The notes under the pieces: model-generated
Seen by the model: the letters and a program-made list of their open reading frames with translations, nothing else
What the model was told of the DNA's origin: nothing
Database searches by the model: none
Shown: positions 23,754-44,921 of the stretch, piece after piece
Layout of the letters: every line of letters begins with the position of its first letter
Position numbering within the stretch: the first letter of the stretch is position 1
Program-made: the position numbers and the translations under genes
Source of the DNA: JAJDXO01 sp965207535
GTDB lineage: Bacteria > Pseudomonadota > Alphaproteobacteria > Rhodospirillales > UBA2165
Length of the DNA: 64,000 nt
Assembly (NCBI GenBank): GCA_965207535.1
Contig: CBDBMR010000016.1
Coordinates: forward strand, 1 to 64,000
Direction: 5' to 3'

Positions 23754-24608
23754 TCAACGCCTCGAACCATGGGCCCGGTTGACTTCGTACAGGGCGATCG
23801 CGGCGGCCGCGGACAAATTGAGACTGTCCGCGTCCGTGTCGATGGCGATGCGGACCAGAAAGTCGCAGGTCTCCCGGGTGAGCCGGCGAAGGCCGGCGCC
23901 CTCGGCGCCGAGCACCAGCGCCGTCCTGGCCGCCCAGTCCACTTCCGACAAGGTCTGTTCGCCGTCGGCCGCGAGGCCGGCACACCAGAAACCGGTTGCC
24001 TTCAACTGCTCGAGGGCGCGGGCGAGATTCGTCACCCGGACCATCGGCACCCGATCGAGCGCGCCCGACGCCGCCTTGGCGAGCGCCGCGGTGGCTTCGG
24101 GGGCGTGCCGGTCCGGGACGATGACGGCGGCCGCGCCGAATGCGGCGGCCGAGCGCAGCACGGCGCCGATATTCTGGGGATCGTTCGGCTGGTCGAGGAC
24201 GACCATGACCTGTTCCTCGCCGCTCCGGCCGATCACCTCGTCGAGCGCGACCGAATCCAGGGGGTCGGCCTGAAGGGCCATCCCCTGATGCACGGCGCCC
24301 GGCGGCAGCAGGCGGTCGATGTCACGCCGTTCCATGATTTCGGCGACCACGTCCGCGGCGCCATCGATTCGGGCGTTTTCCAGATAGCGGGCCGACTCCC
24401 CGGTGAGCACGAGCCGGTGTTTGCGCCGCGCCGGATTGCCGATGGCGGCGAGCACCGCGTGATTGCCGTAGAGCCAGATTCGGCCGCCCCGGTCGCCGGC
24501 GTTCCGTCCGGCATCCGGCGTCTCGGCGGGGGCCGCGTGACGCCCCTCCTGGCGCCCTTCCTCGCGCTTCTTGCCGCCGCGCCGGGTTCGCTTGCTCTTG
24601 TCCGCCAT
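23754..24608 (-). CDS. rlmB: 23S rRNA 2'-O-ribose methyltransferase of the TrmH/SpoU family (RlmB-like)
   Basis: A 284-residue SPOUT methyltransferase. The N-terminal 45 residues are basic and low complexity (MADKSKRTRRGGKKREEGRQ). A substrate-binding domain starts at IWLYGNHAVLAAIGNPARR. The knotted catalytic domain has DQPNDPQNIGAVLRSAAAFG, LVLGAEGAGLRRLT, and LNLSAAAAIALYEV, the three SpoU motifs. Methylation of G2251 in 23S rRNA is expected from the family. It is convergent with dctM and divergent from the tRNA/tuf operon. Confidence 0.92.
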   Translation of the reverse strand: MADKSKRTRRGGKKREEGRQEGRHAAPAETPDAGRNAGDRGGRIWLYGNHAVLAAIGNPARRKHRLVLTGESARYLENARIDGAADVVAEIMERRDIDRLLPPGAVHQGMALQADPLDSVALDEVIGRSGEEQVMVVLDQPNDPQNIGAVLRSAAAFGAAAVIVPDRHAPEATAALAKAASGALDRVPMVRVTNLARALEQLKATGFWCAGLAADGEQTLSEVDWAARTALVLGAEGAGLRRLTRETCDFLVRIAIDTDADSLNLSAAAAIALYEVNRAHGSRR

Positions 24609-24719
24609 AGAGGTTAGATTACGCCGACAATCGAGACCTGCAACAGGTTCCGTTCTCCGGGGTTTACACAACTCGCCGATCGGACGCGAACCTGTGCGCT
24701 TTTTTTATTGCCTTTGTTG

Positions 24720-24748
24720 TTGACAAGTTTTTGAAAATTAACGATAGA
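24720..24748 (+). promoter_or_regulatory. Promoter of the tRNA-Tyr/tRNA-Gly/tuf operon
   Basis: Perfect TTGACA (24720-24725), 17-bp AT-rich spacer, and -10-like GATAGA (24743-24748), placing the start about 30 bp before tRNA-Tyr. The strong -35 and optimal spacing suit a growth-rate-controlled stable-RNA operon. Confidence 0.7.
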
Positions 24749-24784
24749 ACGGCCATTCCAACAAGATCACGGTGCTGCATCAGC

Positions 24785-24870
24785 GGAGGGGTGCCCGAGT
24801 GGCTAAAGGGGACGGGCTGTAAACCCGTTGGCGTACGCCTACGTTGGTTCGAATCCAACCCCCTCCACCA
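24785..24870 (+). tRNA. tRNA-Tyr (GUA anticodon)
   Basis: An 86-nt class II tRNA with CCA. Acceptor GGAGGGG pairs with CCCCTCC; anticodon loop CTGTAAA gives GTA; a long variable arm (GTTGGCGTACGCCTACG region) precedes the T arm GGTTCGAATCC. Confidence 0.97.
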
Positions 24871-24909
24871 CCGCCCGGAGGGGGAAGACGGTCGTAGCCG
24901 AGTGATCAG

Positions 24910-24984
24910 GCGGGTGTAGCTCAATGGTAGAGCCCCAGCCTTCCAAGCTGGTTTACGTGGGTTCGATTCCCATCACCCGCTCCA
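24910..24984 (+). tRNA. tRNA-Gly (UCC anticodon)
   Basis: A 75-nt tRNA with CCA. Acceptor GCGGGTG pairs with CACCCGC; anticodon loop CTTCCAA gives TCC; T arm GGGTTCGATTCCC. Its order after tRNA-Tyr and before tuf is conserved in proteobacteria. Confidence 0.97.
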
Positions 24985-25074
24985 GTTTCAGGGACCGCCC
25001 GAAACGGGTGACCCGGCAGAGTAAGAGATTAAGTGAGTTAGCGGCCCCGAATCGGGCTTACGGAGAGAGTAGGA

Positions 25075-26265
<1,191 letters not shown>

Positions 26266-26293
26266 GCATCATCGAGCAGAGGCCGAGGGCGAT

Positions 26294-26369
<76 letters not shown>

Positions 26370-26443
26370 TCGGCGGAAAATCGGACCCGGCAAGAGCACC
26401 GCAACGGCTGCAGGACCGCTTCTAGAGGGCAACGGACAAGAGA

Positions 26444-26641
26444 ATGGCAAGACCCAACCCGTTGGAATTCATGCGGCAGGTTCGTCAGGAAACCTCGAAG
26501 GTGACCTGGCCGACCCGCAAGGAAACGATGGTCTCGACCGCCATGGTCTTCGTCTTCGTCATCCTTGCCGCCTTGTTCTTCTTTCTGGTCGATCAGGTGC
26601 TGTCCTTCGGCATCAGAACCGTTTTCGGGCTCGGAGCGTAA
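26444..26641 (+). CDS. secE: Preprotein translocase subunit SecE
   Basis: A 65-residue single-span protein of the short SecE type. The amphipathic helix VRQETSKVTWPTRKETMVST precedes one membrane segment (MVFVFVILAALFFFLVDQVL). It clamps SecY in the SecYEG channel. It ends 3 bp before nusG. Confidence 0.96.
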   Translation: MARPNPLEFMRQVRQETSKVTWPTRKETMVSTAMVFVFVILAALFFFLVDQVLSFGIRTVFGLGA

Positions 26642-26644
26642 GCC

Positions 26645-27175
26645 ATGGCGGCGAATTGGTACGTGGTGCACGTCTATTCCGGCTTCGAAAAGAAGGTCGC
26701 CGAATCCATCGAGGAGCAGGCCAAGCAGTCGCATCTGTCCGACATGATCGAGAGCGTCCTGGTGCCGACCGAGGAAGTGGTCGAGATGCGCCGCGGCTCC
26801 AAGGTCAATGCGGAACGCAAGTTCTTTCCGGGCTATGTCCTGGTGAAGATGGAGATGACCGACGAAACCTGGCACCTGGTGCAGGATACGCCGAAGGTCA
26901 CCGGTTTCCTGGGCGGCAAGGGGCGGCCCACGCCCATCAGCCAGGCCGAGGCCGACCGGATCATTCATCAGGTCCAGGAGGGAATCGAACGTCCGAAACC
27001 CTCGGTGTCGTTCGATATCGGCGAACAGGTCACGGTTTGCGACGGCCCATTCACGTCGTTCAACGGCCTGGTCGAGGAGGTGGACGAGGAAAAGGCGCGG
27101 CTCAAGGTCGCTGTGTCGATCTTCGGCCGGTCAACGCCGGTCGAGTTGGAGTATTCGCAGGTCGAGAAGACCTAG
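26645..27175 (+). CDS. nusG: Transcription termination/antitermination factor NusG
   Basis: A 176-residue protein with an N-terminal NGN domain (WYVVHVYSGFEKKVAESIEE; PGYVLVKMEMTDETWHLVQD) and a C-terminal KOW domain (VCDGPFTSFNGLVEEVDEEK). It binds RNA polymerase and couples it to Rho or the ribosome. Start at 26645 follows SecE by 3 bp. Confidence 0.98.
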   Translation: MAANWYVVHVYSGFEKKVAESIEEQAKQSHLSDMIESVLVPTEEVVEMRRGSKVNAERKFFPGYVLVKMEMTDETWHLVQDTPKVTGFLGGKGRPTPISQAEADRIIHQVQEGIERPKPSVSFDIGEQVTVCDGPFTSFNGLVEEVDEEKARLKVAVSIFGRSTPVELEYSQVEKT

Positions 27176-27275
27176 AGATTTTAACCGCGGCATCGCCGCA
27201 CAAAGGCGTGGGAGGCTCGCCATGGCCGTACCGCGCGCCCAGTAAGCCACTGAGTAACCTAACTGAGGATATGAG

Positions 27276-27704
27276 ATGGCGAAGAAAATCGACGGCTTTA
27301 TCAAGCTGCAAATTCCGGCGGGGCAGGCCAACCCTTCGCCGCCGGTCGGTCCCGCCCTGGGTCAGGCGGGCCTGAACATCATGGAGTTCTGCAAGGCGTT
27401 CAACGCCCACACGCAGAACATGGAACAAGGGATGCCCATCCCGGTGAAGATCACGGTCTATCAGGACAAGAGCTTCTCCTTCGAGAGCAAATCGCCGCCG
27501 GCCAGCTACTTCATCAGGAAAGCGGCCCGGCTCGACAAGGGCGCCGAGACGCCCGGCACCGAAGTCGTCGGCGCGGTGACCATGGACCAGCTGCGGGAGA
27601 TCGCCGAATTGAAAAAGGCCGATCTGAATGCAAATGACGTCGATGCGGCGTGCAGGATTTTGGCCGGTACCGCCCGTTCCATGGGCGTGACGGTGGAGGG
27701 CTGA
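27276..27704 (+). CDS. rplK: 50S ribosomal protein L11
   Basis: A 142-residue protein with the full L11 pattern: FIKLQIPAGQANPSPPVGPA, LGQAGLNIMEFCKAFN, and C-terminal RNA-binding DLNANDVDAACRILAGTARS. It forms the GTPase-associated centre. It is separated from nusG by 100 bp, which may hold a secondary promoter, and from rplA by 3 bp. Confidence 0.98.
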   Translation: MAKKIDGFIKLQIPAGQANPSPPVGPALGQAGLNIMEFCKAFNAHTQNMEQGMPIPVKITVYQDKSFSFESKSPPASYFIRKAARLDKGAETPGTEVVGAVTMDQLREIAELKKADLNANDVDAACRILAGTARSMGVTVEG

Positions 27705-27707
27705 TCG

Positions 27708-28415
27708 ATGGGCAAGCGTGGAAAACGCCTAAGCGGCGCCTACGAAACCATCGACCGCGAAGCCGACTACGAGGTCGCCCAAGCGGTCAAACTGGTCAAG
27801 GACGCCAAGAAGGCCAAGTTCGACGAGACCATCGAGATCGCCATGAACCTCGGCGTCGATCCGCGTCACGCCGATCAGATGGTCCGCGGCGTGGTGGCGT
27901 TGCCCCACGGTTCCGGCAAGGATGCGACCGTGGCCGTCTTCGCCAAGGGCGACAAGGCCGAGGAGGCGAAAGCCGCCGGGGCCGACATCGTCGGCGCGGA
28001 GGATCTGGCCGAGAAGGTTCAGAACGGCGTGATCGACTTCGACCGGTGCGTCGCCACCCCGGACATGATGTCGGTGGTCGGCAAGCTGGGCAAGGTGCTG
28101 GGCCCCCGCGGCCTGATGCCGAACCCGAAACTGGGCACGGTGACGCCCGACGTGACGGCGGCGGTGAAGTCGGCCAAGGCCGGCGATATCGAATTCCGGG
28201 TCGAGAAGGCGGGGCTGATCCACGCCGGCATCGGCAAGGCGAGTTTTTCCGAGGACGCGCTGGTGGACAACGTGCGGGCGTTCTACGACGCCATCATGAA
28301 GGCCAAGCCCAGCGGCGCCAAGGGAACCTATGTGAAGCGCGTGAGCCTGTCCTCGACGATGGGCCCGGGCGTCAAGATCAGTGTGGCCAGCCTCGGCGAA
28401 CAGGCGCCGGGTTAG
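27708..28415 (+). CDS. rplA: 50S ribosomal protein L1
   Basis: A 235-residue L1-stalk protein. KFDETIEIAMNLGVDPRHAD and GLMPNPKLGTVTPDVTAAVK are diagnostic. In other bacteria L1 autoregulates the L11-L1 mRNA; no specific mimic site was identified here. Confidence 0.98.
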   Translation: MGKRGKRLSGAYETIDREADYEVAQAVKLVKDAKKAKFDETIEIAMNLGVDPRHADQMVRGVVALPHGSGKDATVAVFAKGDKAEEAKAAGADIVGAEDLAEKVQNGVIDFDRCVATPDMMSVVGKLGKVLGPRGLMPNPKLGTVTPDVTAAVKSAKAGDIEFRVEKAGLIHAGIGKASFSEDALVDNVRAFYDAIMKAKPSGAKGTYVKRVSLSSTMGPGVKISVASLGEQAPG

Positions 28416-28429
28416 CCCAAGGAGACAAT

Positions 28430-28748
28430 TGGAGGTCCCGGCGAAAGCCAGGGCGTCCAGTTGAGGGAAAGGGCGCGAAAGCAAGCTTTCCCGACCTGTC
28501 CGAGACTGCAGGCAGCGGTGCGAGCCGCATAACGGCCACGGGAGTGGGCACCTGCATAGACGGTGAAGAGTTGTTTCCGGGTTGCCCGATGGCGGGTCCC
28601 GAAGACGGCTTGAACTGACGGCTTGGATGGGGCGAAGCGATCCCCGCGTTCCGGAATTCCGGGAGACGGGGATTTGGTGTAACCGCACCGGGCCGGCCGA
28701 CCTTGGCTCAGAGAGCCGGCAGGTCTGGTGCAACATCGGAGACGATTC
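28430..28748 (+). promoter_or_regulatory. Ribosomal protein L10 leader RNA
   Basis: The 333-bp gap before rplJ carries structured sequence typical of alphaproteobacterial L10 leaders: GAGACTGCAGG (28502-28512) and CCTGCATAGACGGTGAAGAG (28551-28570) form the closing stem with kink-turn GA bases, and a second TTCCGGG/CCCGAAG-type hairpin follows. The L10(L12)4 complex is known to bind this leader and repress rplJL translation. Confidence 0.75.
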
Positions 28749-29267
28749 GTGGACCGTACTGAAAAAGAAGAATGGGTCGCATCGTTGAAGCATGTGTTCG
28801 AGGACGCGGCCGTCGTCGTCGTCACCCACTATTCCGGGCTGACGGTGGCGCAGATGACCGACCTCCGCGGACGGATGCGGGAAGCGGGCGCCAGCTTCAA
28901 GGTCACTAAGAATCGCCTTACCCGTCTCGCCCTCGAAGGAACCCAATATGACGAGTTGAGTTCTCTGTTCGCCGGTCCCACGGCGATCGCCTACAGCGAA
29001 GACCCCGTCGCGGCCCCCAAGGTCGCGGTGAACTTCGCCAAGGAGAACGACAATTTGGTGGTTCTGGGGGGCGCGTTCGGCCCGCAAATGCTGGACGTCG
29101 AAGGGGTTACCGCGCTTGCCAGACTACCCTCCCTCGATGAGTTGAGGGGCAGGATAGTCGGCATGCTCAATACCCCGGCGACGCGCATTGCCGGTGTGCT
29201 TCAGGCACCCGGCGGACAGCTTGCGCGGGTCGTTGGCGCCTATGGGGCGAGCGAGGAGGCCGCTTAG
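28749..29267 (+). CDS. rplJ: 50S ribosomal protein L10
   Basis: A 172-residue stalk-base protein beginning at GTG (VDRTEKEEWVASLKHVFEDA), with GGAG seven bases upstream; upstream in-frame ATG at 28728 lies in the leader and is not favoured. TDLRGRMREAGASFKVTKNR is the conserved rRNA-binding core. The C-terminal helix (LARVVGAYGASEEAA) anchors L7/L12 dimers. Confidence 0.96.
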   Translation: MDRTEKEEWVASLKHVFEDAAVVVVTHYSGLTVAQMTDLRGRMREAGASFKVTKNRLTRLALEGTQYDELSSLFAGPTAIAYSEDPVAAPKVAVNFAKENDNLVVLGGAFGPQMLDVEGVTALARLPSLDELRGRIVGMLNTPATRIAGVLQAPGGQLARVVGAYGASEEAA

Positions 29268-29309
29268 GGCCATCCCTGACACAACAGTTCAAGCCAAGGA
29301 GATATAGAA

Positions 29310-29693
29310 ATGGCTGCAGATATCGAAAAGATTGCCGAAGACCTTTCCAGCCTCACCGTCCTCGAGGCGGCCGAGCTGTCCAAGCTTCTCGAAGAGAAGT
29401 GGGGCGTTTCGGCGGCCGCGCCGGTTGCCGTTGCGGCGGCCGCGCCGGGTGCGGACGGCGGCGAGGCGGCGGCCGAGGAGAAGACCAGCTTCGAGGTCGT
29501 CCTTGCCGCAATCGGCGAGAAGAAGATCAACGTGATCAAGGAAGTCCGTGCCATCACCGGCCTTGGCCTCAAGGAAGCCAAGGATTTGGTCGAGGGCGCT
29601 CCGAAGACCGTCAAGGAAGACGCGACGAAGGAAGAGGCTGACGAGATCAAGGCAAAGCTCGAGGAAGCCGGCGCGACCGTCGAGCTCAAGTAG
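29310..29693 (+). CDS. rplL: 50S ribosomal protein L7/L12
   Basis: A 127-residue acidic stalk protein. The N-terminal dimerisation helices (LSSLTVLEAAELSKLLEEKW), an Ala-rich hinge with AAPVAVAAAAPG, and the factor-binding C-terminal domain (KINVIKEVRAITGLGLKEAK) are intact. GGAGAT lies before the ATG. Confidence 0.98.
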   Translation: MAADIEKIAEDLSSLTVLEAAELSKLLEEKWGVSAAAPVAVAAAAPGADGGEAAAEEKTSFEVVLAAIGEKKINVIKEVRAITGLGLKEAKDLVEGAPKTVKEDATKEEADEIKAKLEEAGATVELK

Positions 29694-29704
29694 TTCGAGT
29701 GTTT

Positions 29705-29740
29705 GCGGGACGTCCCGGTTCCATGCCGGCGGCGTCCCGC
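29705..29740 (+). promoter_or_regulatory. Hairpin between rplL and rpoB
   Basis: GCGGGACG (29705-29712) pairs with CGTCCCGC (29733-29740), with an inner CCGG/CCGG stem. No T tract follows, so it fits an attenuator or RNase III processing site such as is known between rplL and rpoB, rather than a full terminator. Confidence 0.55.
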
Positions 29741-30049
29741 TCACTCATATATAGGTGGGATGACAAAGGGGTTTTTGGGGCCCTAAAAAACCGTCCCAAC
29801 CCGCCAGAGACATAGATCGCATTCGCCCGTATTGGCCTTGCCGTGGCCGGGACAGCGAATGTGCAGTTCCAGCGGAACCGACCCTGATGCTGGAGGCGTT
29901 CAGGGGCAGGCTTCGCGCTTAAATCGGCTTTCCCCAAGGGAGTCCATGGGGAGTCCGTGGGGAGTCCATGGGGAGCCGGACCGTGTCCGACCGATCAGAA
30001 GCGGCATCTGATGGGAGGGGCGCGGCGCAACGCAACGTGAGGAGCTGCA
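29741..30049. other. rplL-rpoB spacer with hairpin and 11-bp direct repeats
   Basis: There is an inverted repeat GGTTTTTGGGGCCCTAAAAAACC-type hairpin at about 29771-29793. Further on, GGAGTCCATGG occurs three times in tandem (29939-29949, 29950-29960 with one change, 29961-29971), followed by a truncated fourth copy, about 80 bp before the rpoB start. The rpoB ribosome site GTGAGGAG is at about 30037. No gene is seen. Confidence 0.6.
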
Positions 30050-34228
<4,179 letters not shown>

Positions 34229-34273
34229 GCCGCATCGCCCCGATAGCGAACGCGGTTCATATAGGAGAGACTC

Positions 34274-38461
<4,188 letters not shown>

Positions 38462-38495
38462 ATAATCATTTAATATCAGGCACTTAGCCTGCATT

Positions 38496-38529
38496 GCCCC
38501 GCCGGAGATGGACTTCGGCGGGGCTTTTT
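38496..38529 (+). terminator. Intrinsic terminator after rpoC
   Basis: GCCCCGCCG (38496-38504) pairs perfectly with CGGCGGGGC (38516-38524) across an 11-nt loop, followed by TTTTT. It lies 35 bp past the rpoC stop. Confidence 0.93.
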
Positions 38530-38894
38530 CTTGCGCCGGGTAATATTATTTCCCGGCTTATCCCCAGGTTTGTCGCGGCGCCAAAAAAAATGCTCCCGGC
38601 AGCCCCTGAGAACCCATTGAAACTTCCCCGAAAACCCCCCGGAAAACTCCCAAAAAAACGTCATTTTTTTTGTTGACCCCTATTTGGTCCGTCACTAGTA
38701 TGCGCCGCTCCCGAGGGCCCTGGTGGTAGGCCGTCCGGTCTAGACGCAGAGGTCGCACTCGGTAACTGGAAACATAGCACGCCATCAAAGGCGAGTAGGA
38801 CGACCGCCGAGAGCGGCATTAGCCGTCTCTTTGGCGGGTTTTGTTTATCTTGCGCCCAAATTTGCAGGCGCACATGCGAGGAGTTGACTGGCGG
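38530..38894. other. Spacer with A- and C-rich tracts before rpsL
   Basis: After the terminator come oligo-A and oligo-C runs (AAAAAAAA at 38582-38589, AAAAAAACG near 38653, TTTTTTTTGTT near 38664), then the rpsL promoter and a roughly 190-bp leader. No gene is supported. Confidence 0.6.
38673..38701 (+). promoter_or_regulatory. Promoter of the rpsL-rpsG-fusA-tuf operon
   Basis: TTGACC (38673-38678), a 17-bp spacer and TAGTAT (38696-38701), followed by GC-rich discriminator-like sequence. An A/T-rich upstream stretch (38654-38672) could act as an UP element. Confidence 0.75.
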
Positions 38895-39266
38895 ATGCCG
38901 ACGATCAACCAACTGATCCGCAAGCCGCGGAAAGCACCGGTAACCCGGAACAAGGTTCCCGCCATGGAATCTTGTCCGCAAAAGCGCGGGGTTTGCACCC
39001 GCGTCTATACCACCACGCCGAAGAAGCCCAACTCGGCTTTGCGGAAGGTGGCGCGGGTCCGGCTGACCAACGGCTTCGAGGTGACGTCCTACATTCCGGG
39101 CGAAGGCCATAACCTGCAGGAGCACTCGGTGGTGCTGATCCGCGGCGGCCGCGTCAAGGACCTTCCCGGCGTTCGCTACCACATTATTCGCGGCACCCTG
39201 GATACCCAGGGTGTCGAAGACCGCCGCCAACGCCGCTCGAAATACGGCGCCAAACGGCCGAAATAG
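38895..39266 (+). CDS. rpsL: 30S ribosomal protein S12
   Basis: A 123-residue protein starting MPTINQLIRKPRKAPVTRNK. The streptomycin-sensitive wild-type lysine motif TTTPKKPNSALRKVARV and GGRVKDLPGVRYHIIRG are intact. The longer in-frame start at 38841 lacks a ribosome site and family conservation. Confidence 0.98.
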   Translation: MPTINQLIRKPRKAPVTRNKVPAMESCPQKRGVCTRVYTTTPKKPNSALRKVARVRLTNGFEVTSYIPGEGHNLQEHSVVLIRGGRVKDLPGVRYHIIRGTLDTQGVEDRRQRRSKYGAKRPK

Positions 39267-39280
39267 GGGGTCTTTAAGCG

Positions 39281-39751
39281 ATGTCACGACGCAGAGCAGC
39301 AGAAAAACGCGATGTTCTCCCCGATCCCAAATACGGTGACATCGTTTTGACCCGGTTCATGAACGGCCTGATGAAGGACGGCAAGAAGTCGGTTGCCGAA
39401 CGGATCGTCTATGGCGCTTTCGACGATATGGAGCGCAAGGGCGGCCAGGATCCGGTCAAGCTCTTTCACGAAGCCCTCGACAACGTCAAACCGATGATCG
39501 AAGTGCGTTCCCGCCGGGTCGGCGGCGCCACGTATCAGGTTCCGGTCGAGGTGCGGGCCGATCGGGCGCAGGCGCTGGCCATCCGCTGGATTATCGACAC
39601 GGCGCGGGCGCGCGGTGAAAACACCATGGTCGAGCGCCTGTCGGGCGAACTTCTCGACGCGGTCAACAATCGCGGCAATGCCGTCAAGAAACGCGAAGAC
39701 ACGCACCGTATGGCGGAAGCCAACAAAGCGTTCTCGCACTATCGCTGGTAG
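39281..39751 (+). CDS. rpsG: 30S ribosomal protein S7
   Basis: A 156-residue protein beginning MSRRRAAEKRDVLPDPKYGD. It nucleates the 30S head; RSRRVGGATYQVPVEVRADR and the C-terminal ANKAFSHYRW match the family. It is 14 bp downstream of rpsL. Confidence 0.98.
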   Translation: MSRRRAAEKRDVLPDPKYGDIVLTRFMNGLMKDGKKSVAERIVYGAFDDMERKGGQDPVKLFHEALDNVKPMIEVRSRRVGGATYQVPVEVRADRAQALAIRWIIDTARARGENTMVERLSGELLDAVNNRGNAVKKREDTHRMAEANKAFSHYRW

Positions 39752-39800
39752 CAGGCTTCACGCGGGGCGGTTGGAAACCTGGGTCAGAAGAGCAAAAACG

Positions 39801-41879
<2,079 letters not shown>

Positions 41880-41909
41880 CCGGGCCGCCTTTAGACGGAG
41901 ATTACAAGG

Positions 41910-43100
<1,191 letters not shown>

Positions 43101-43117
43101 AGGAAAACCAGATTCTC

Positions 43118-43137
43118 GGCGTCCCTTCGGGGGCGCC
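43118..43137 (+). promoter_or_regulatory. UUCG tetraloop hairpin between tuf and rpsJ
   Basis: GGCGTCCC-TTCG-GGGGCGCC, an 8-bp stem with the very stable UUCG loop and no T tract. It may protect mRNA ends or attenuate read-through into the S10 operon. Confidence 0.6.
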
Positions 43138-43159
43138 GGGGTCATTTAGGACCAAGATT

Positions 43160-43471
43160 ATGGTGGACAGTCAGAATATCCGGATCCGGTTGAAGGCATT
43201 CGATCATCGCGTGCTCGATCAGTCGACCATCGAGATCGTCAACACGGCCAAGCGTACCGGTGCACAGGTCCGGGGACCCATCCCGCTGCCCACCAAGATC
43301 GAGAAGTACACCGTGCTGCGCTCCCCGCACATCGACAAGAAGTCGCGGGAGCAGTTCGAGATCAGGACCCACAAGCGGGTGCTGGACATACTGGACCCCA
43401 CTCCGGAAACGGTGGACGCGCTGATGAAGCTCGACCTCGCCTCCGGCGTGGACGTCGAGATCAAGTTGTAG
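43160..43471 (+). CDS. rpsJ: 30S ribosomal protein S10
   Basis: A 103-residue protein (QNIRIRLKAFDHRVLDQSTI; GPIPLPTKIEKYTVLRSPHI). It also acts with NusB in antitermination in other bacteria. First gene of the S10 operon; length is standard. Confidence 0.98.
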   Translation: MVDSQNIRIRLKAFDHRVLDQSTIEIVNTAKRTGAQVRGPIPLPTKIEKYTVLRSPHIDKKSREQFEIRTHKRVLDILDPTPETVDALMKLDLASGVDVEIKL

Positions 43472-43481
43472 GACGAGACCG

Positions 43482-44291
43482 ATGCGAACCGGATTGATCG
43501 CGCAGAAATTGGGAATGAGCGCTGTCTTCGGCGAAGACGGGCGGCACATCCCCGTGACCGTGCTGAAGGTCGACAACTGCCAGGTGGTCGCCAACCGCAC
43601 CATCGAGAAGGACGGCTACAACGCGGTCCAGATCGGCGTCGGCGCGGCCAAGGTCAAGAATGTCACCAAGGCCCAGCGCGGCCACTTCGCCAAGGCCAAG
43701 GTCGAACCCAAGCGAAAACTGGCCGAGTTCCGCGTCAGCGAGGACGCGATGATCGATGTCGGCGCCGAGCTTACCGTCGACCACTTCGTCAACGGCCAGT
43801 TCGTCGATGCCGTCGGCACGTCCAAGGGCAAGGGGTTCGCCGGCGGCATGAAGCGCCACGGTTTCGGCGGCTTGCGGGCGTCGCACGGCGTCTCCGTCAG
43901 CCACCGCGCGCTCGGCTCCACCGGCCAATGCCAGGACCCGGGCAAGGTGTTCAAGGGCAAGAAGATGGCCGGCCAGCTGGGTAACGTCCAGGTGACCAAA
44001 CAGAACCTGGAAGTGGTCTCCACCGACGTGGATCGCGGCCTGGTGCTGGTCAAAGGCGCCGTCCCCGGCTCCAAGGGCGGCTATGTACTGATCCGCGACG
44101 CCATCAAGAAGGCGCTGCCGGAGGAAGCCCCGCTGCCGGGCGCCATTCGCGGCGGCGCGGCGGCTACCGAGCCGCCGGCCGAAGACGAAGCGCCGGCGGG
44201 AGAAGCGGCTGCCGAGGAGGCGCCCGCGGAAGAAGCCCCCGCCGAGGAAGCTTCCGAAGAGAGCACGAACGAAGAAGAGAAGAAGGACTAA
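43482..44291 (+). CDS. rplC: 50S ribosomal protein L3 with long acidic C-terminal tail
   Basis: A 269-residue protein. The core ends near residue 215 and contains the tentacle motif KGFAGGMKRHGFGGLRASHG. About 55 extra residues follow, an Ala/Glu/Pro-rich tail (PPAEDEAPAGEAAAEEAPAE) ending in EEKKD, making it clearly longer than the roughly 210-residue E. coli protein. The tail is probably disordered and solvent exposed. Confidence 0.97.
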   Translation: MRTGLIAQKLGMSAVFGEDGRHIPVTVLKVDNCQVVANRTIEKDGYNAVQIGVGAAKVKNVTKAQRGHFAKAKVEPKRKLAEFRVSEDAMIDVGAELTVDHFVNGQFVDAVGTSKGKGFAGGMKRHGFGGLRASHGVSVSHRALGSTGQCQDPGKVFKGKKMAGQLGNVQVTKQNLEVVSTDVDRGLVLVKGAVPGSKGGYVLIRDAIKKALPEEAPLPGAIRGGAAATEPPAEDEAPAGEAAAEEAPAEEAPAEEASEESTNEEEKKD

Positions 44292-44297
44292 GCGGCC

Positions 44298-44921
44298 ATG
44301 AAGTGCCCGGTCATCAGCATGGATAACAAGAAGGTCGGCGAGATCGAGCTCGACGATGCCGTTTTCGGCGGCGAGGCGCGCCCCGACCTTCTCGCGCGCA
44401 CGGTGAATTGGCAGTTGGCCAAGCGCCGGGCGGGAACCCGCAAGACCAAGAACCGGAACGAGATCACCGGCTCCCGGGCCAAGCCGTTCCGTCAGAAGGG
44501 AACCGGCCGGGCCCGCCAGGGCGTGGCCAAGAAGGCGCCGCATATGCGGGGCGGCGGCAAGGCGTTCGGCCCGGTGGTCCGCAGCCATGCATTTTCGCTG
44601 CCCAAGAAGGTTCGCAAGTTGGCGTTGAAGTCGGCGCTGTCCGCCAAGCAGGCCGACGGCAAGCTGGTGGTGCTGGACGACGCGGCGGCAAAGACCGCCA
44701 AGACCGGCGACCTCGTCAAGCAGATCGACAAGTTGGGCTGGAACTCCGCGCTGATCATCGGCGGCGAGACCGTCGACGAGAATTTCTCCAAGGCGGCGGG
44801 CAACATCATAGGCCTCGACGTGCTGCCCCAGCAGGGCGCGAACGTCTACGACATCATGCGCCGCGACACCCTGGTGTTGACCAAGGGCGCGGTGGAACAT
44901 CTGGTGGAGCGTCTCAAATGA
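44298..44921 (+). CDS. rplD: 50S ribosomal protein L4
   Basis: A 207-residue protein; NWQLAKRRAGTRKTKNRNEI and the exit-tunnel loop KPFRQKGTGRARQGVAKKAP are conserved. L4 autoregulates the S10 operon in E. coli; no such leader was demonstrated here. Its stop overlaps the rplW start (ATGA). Confidence 0.98.
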   Translation: MKCPVISMDNKKVGEIELDDAVFGGEARPDLLARTVNWQLAKRRAGTRKTKNRNEITGSRAKPFRQKGTGRARQGVAKKAPHMRGGGKAFGPVVRSHAFSLPKKVRKLALKSALSAKQADGKLVVLDDAAAKTAKTGDLVKQIDKLGWNSALIIGGETVDENFSKAAGNIIGLDVLPQQGANVYDIMRRDTLVLTKGAVEHLVERLK

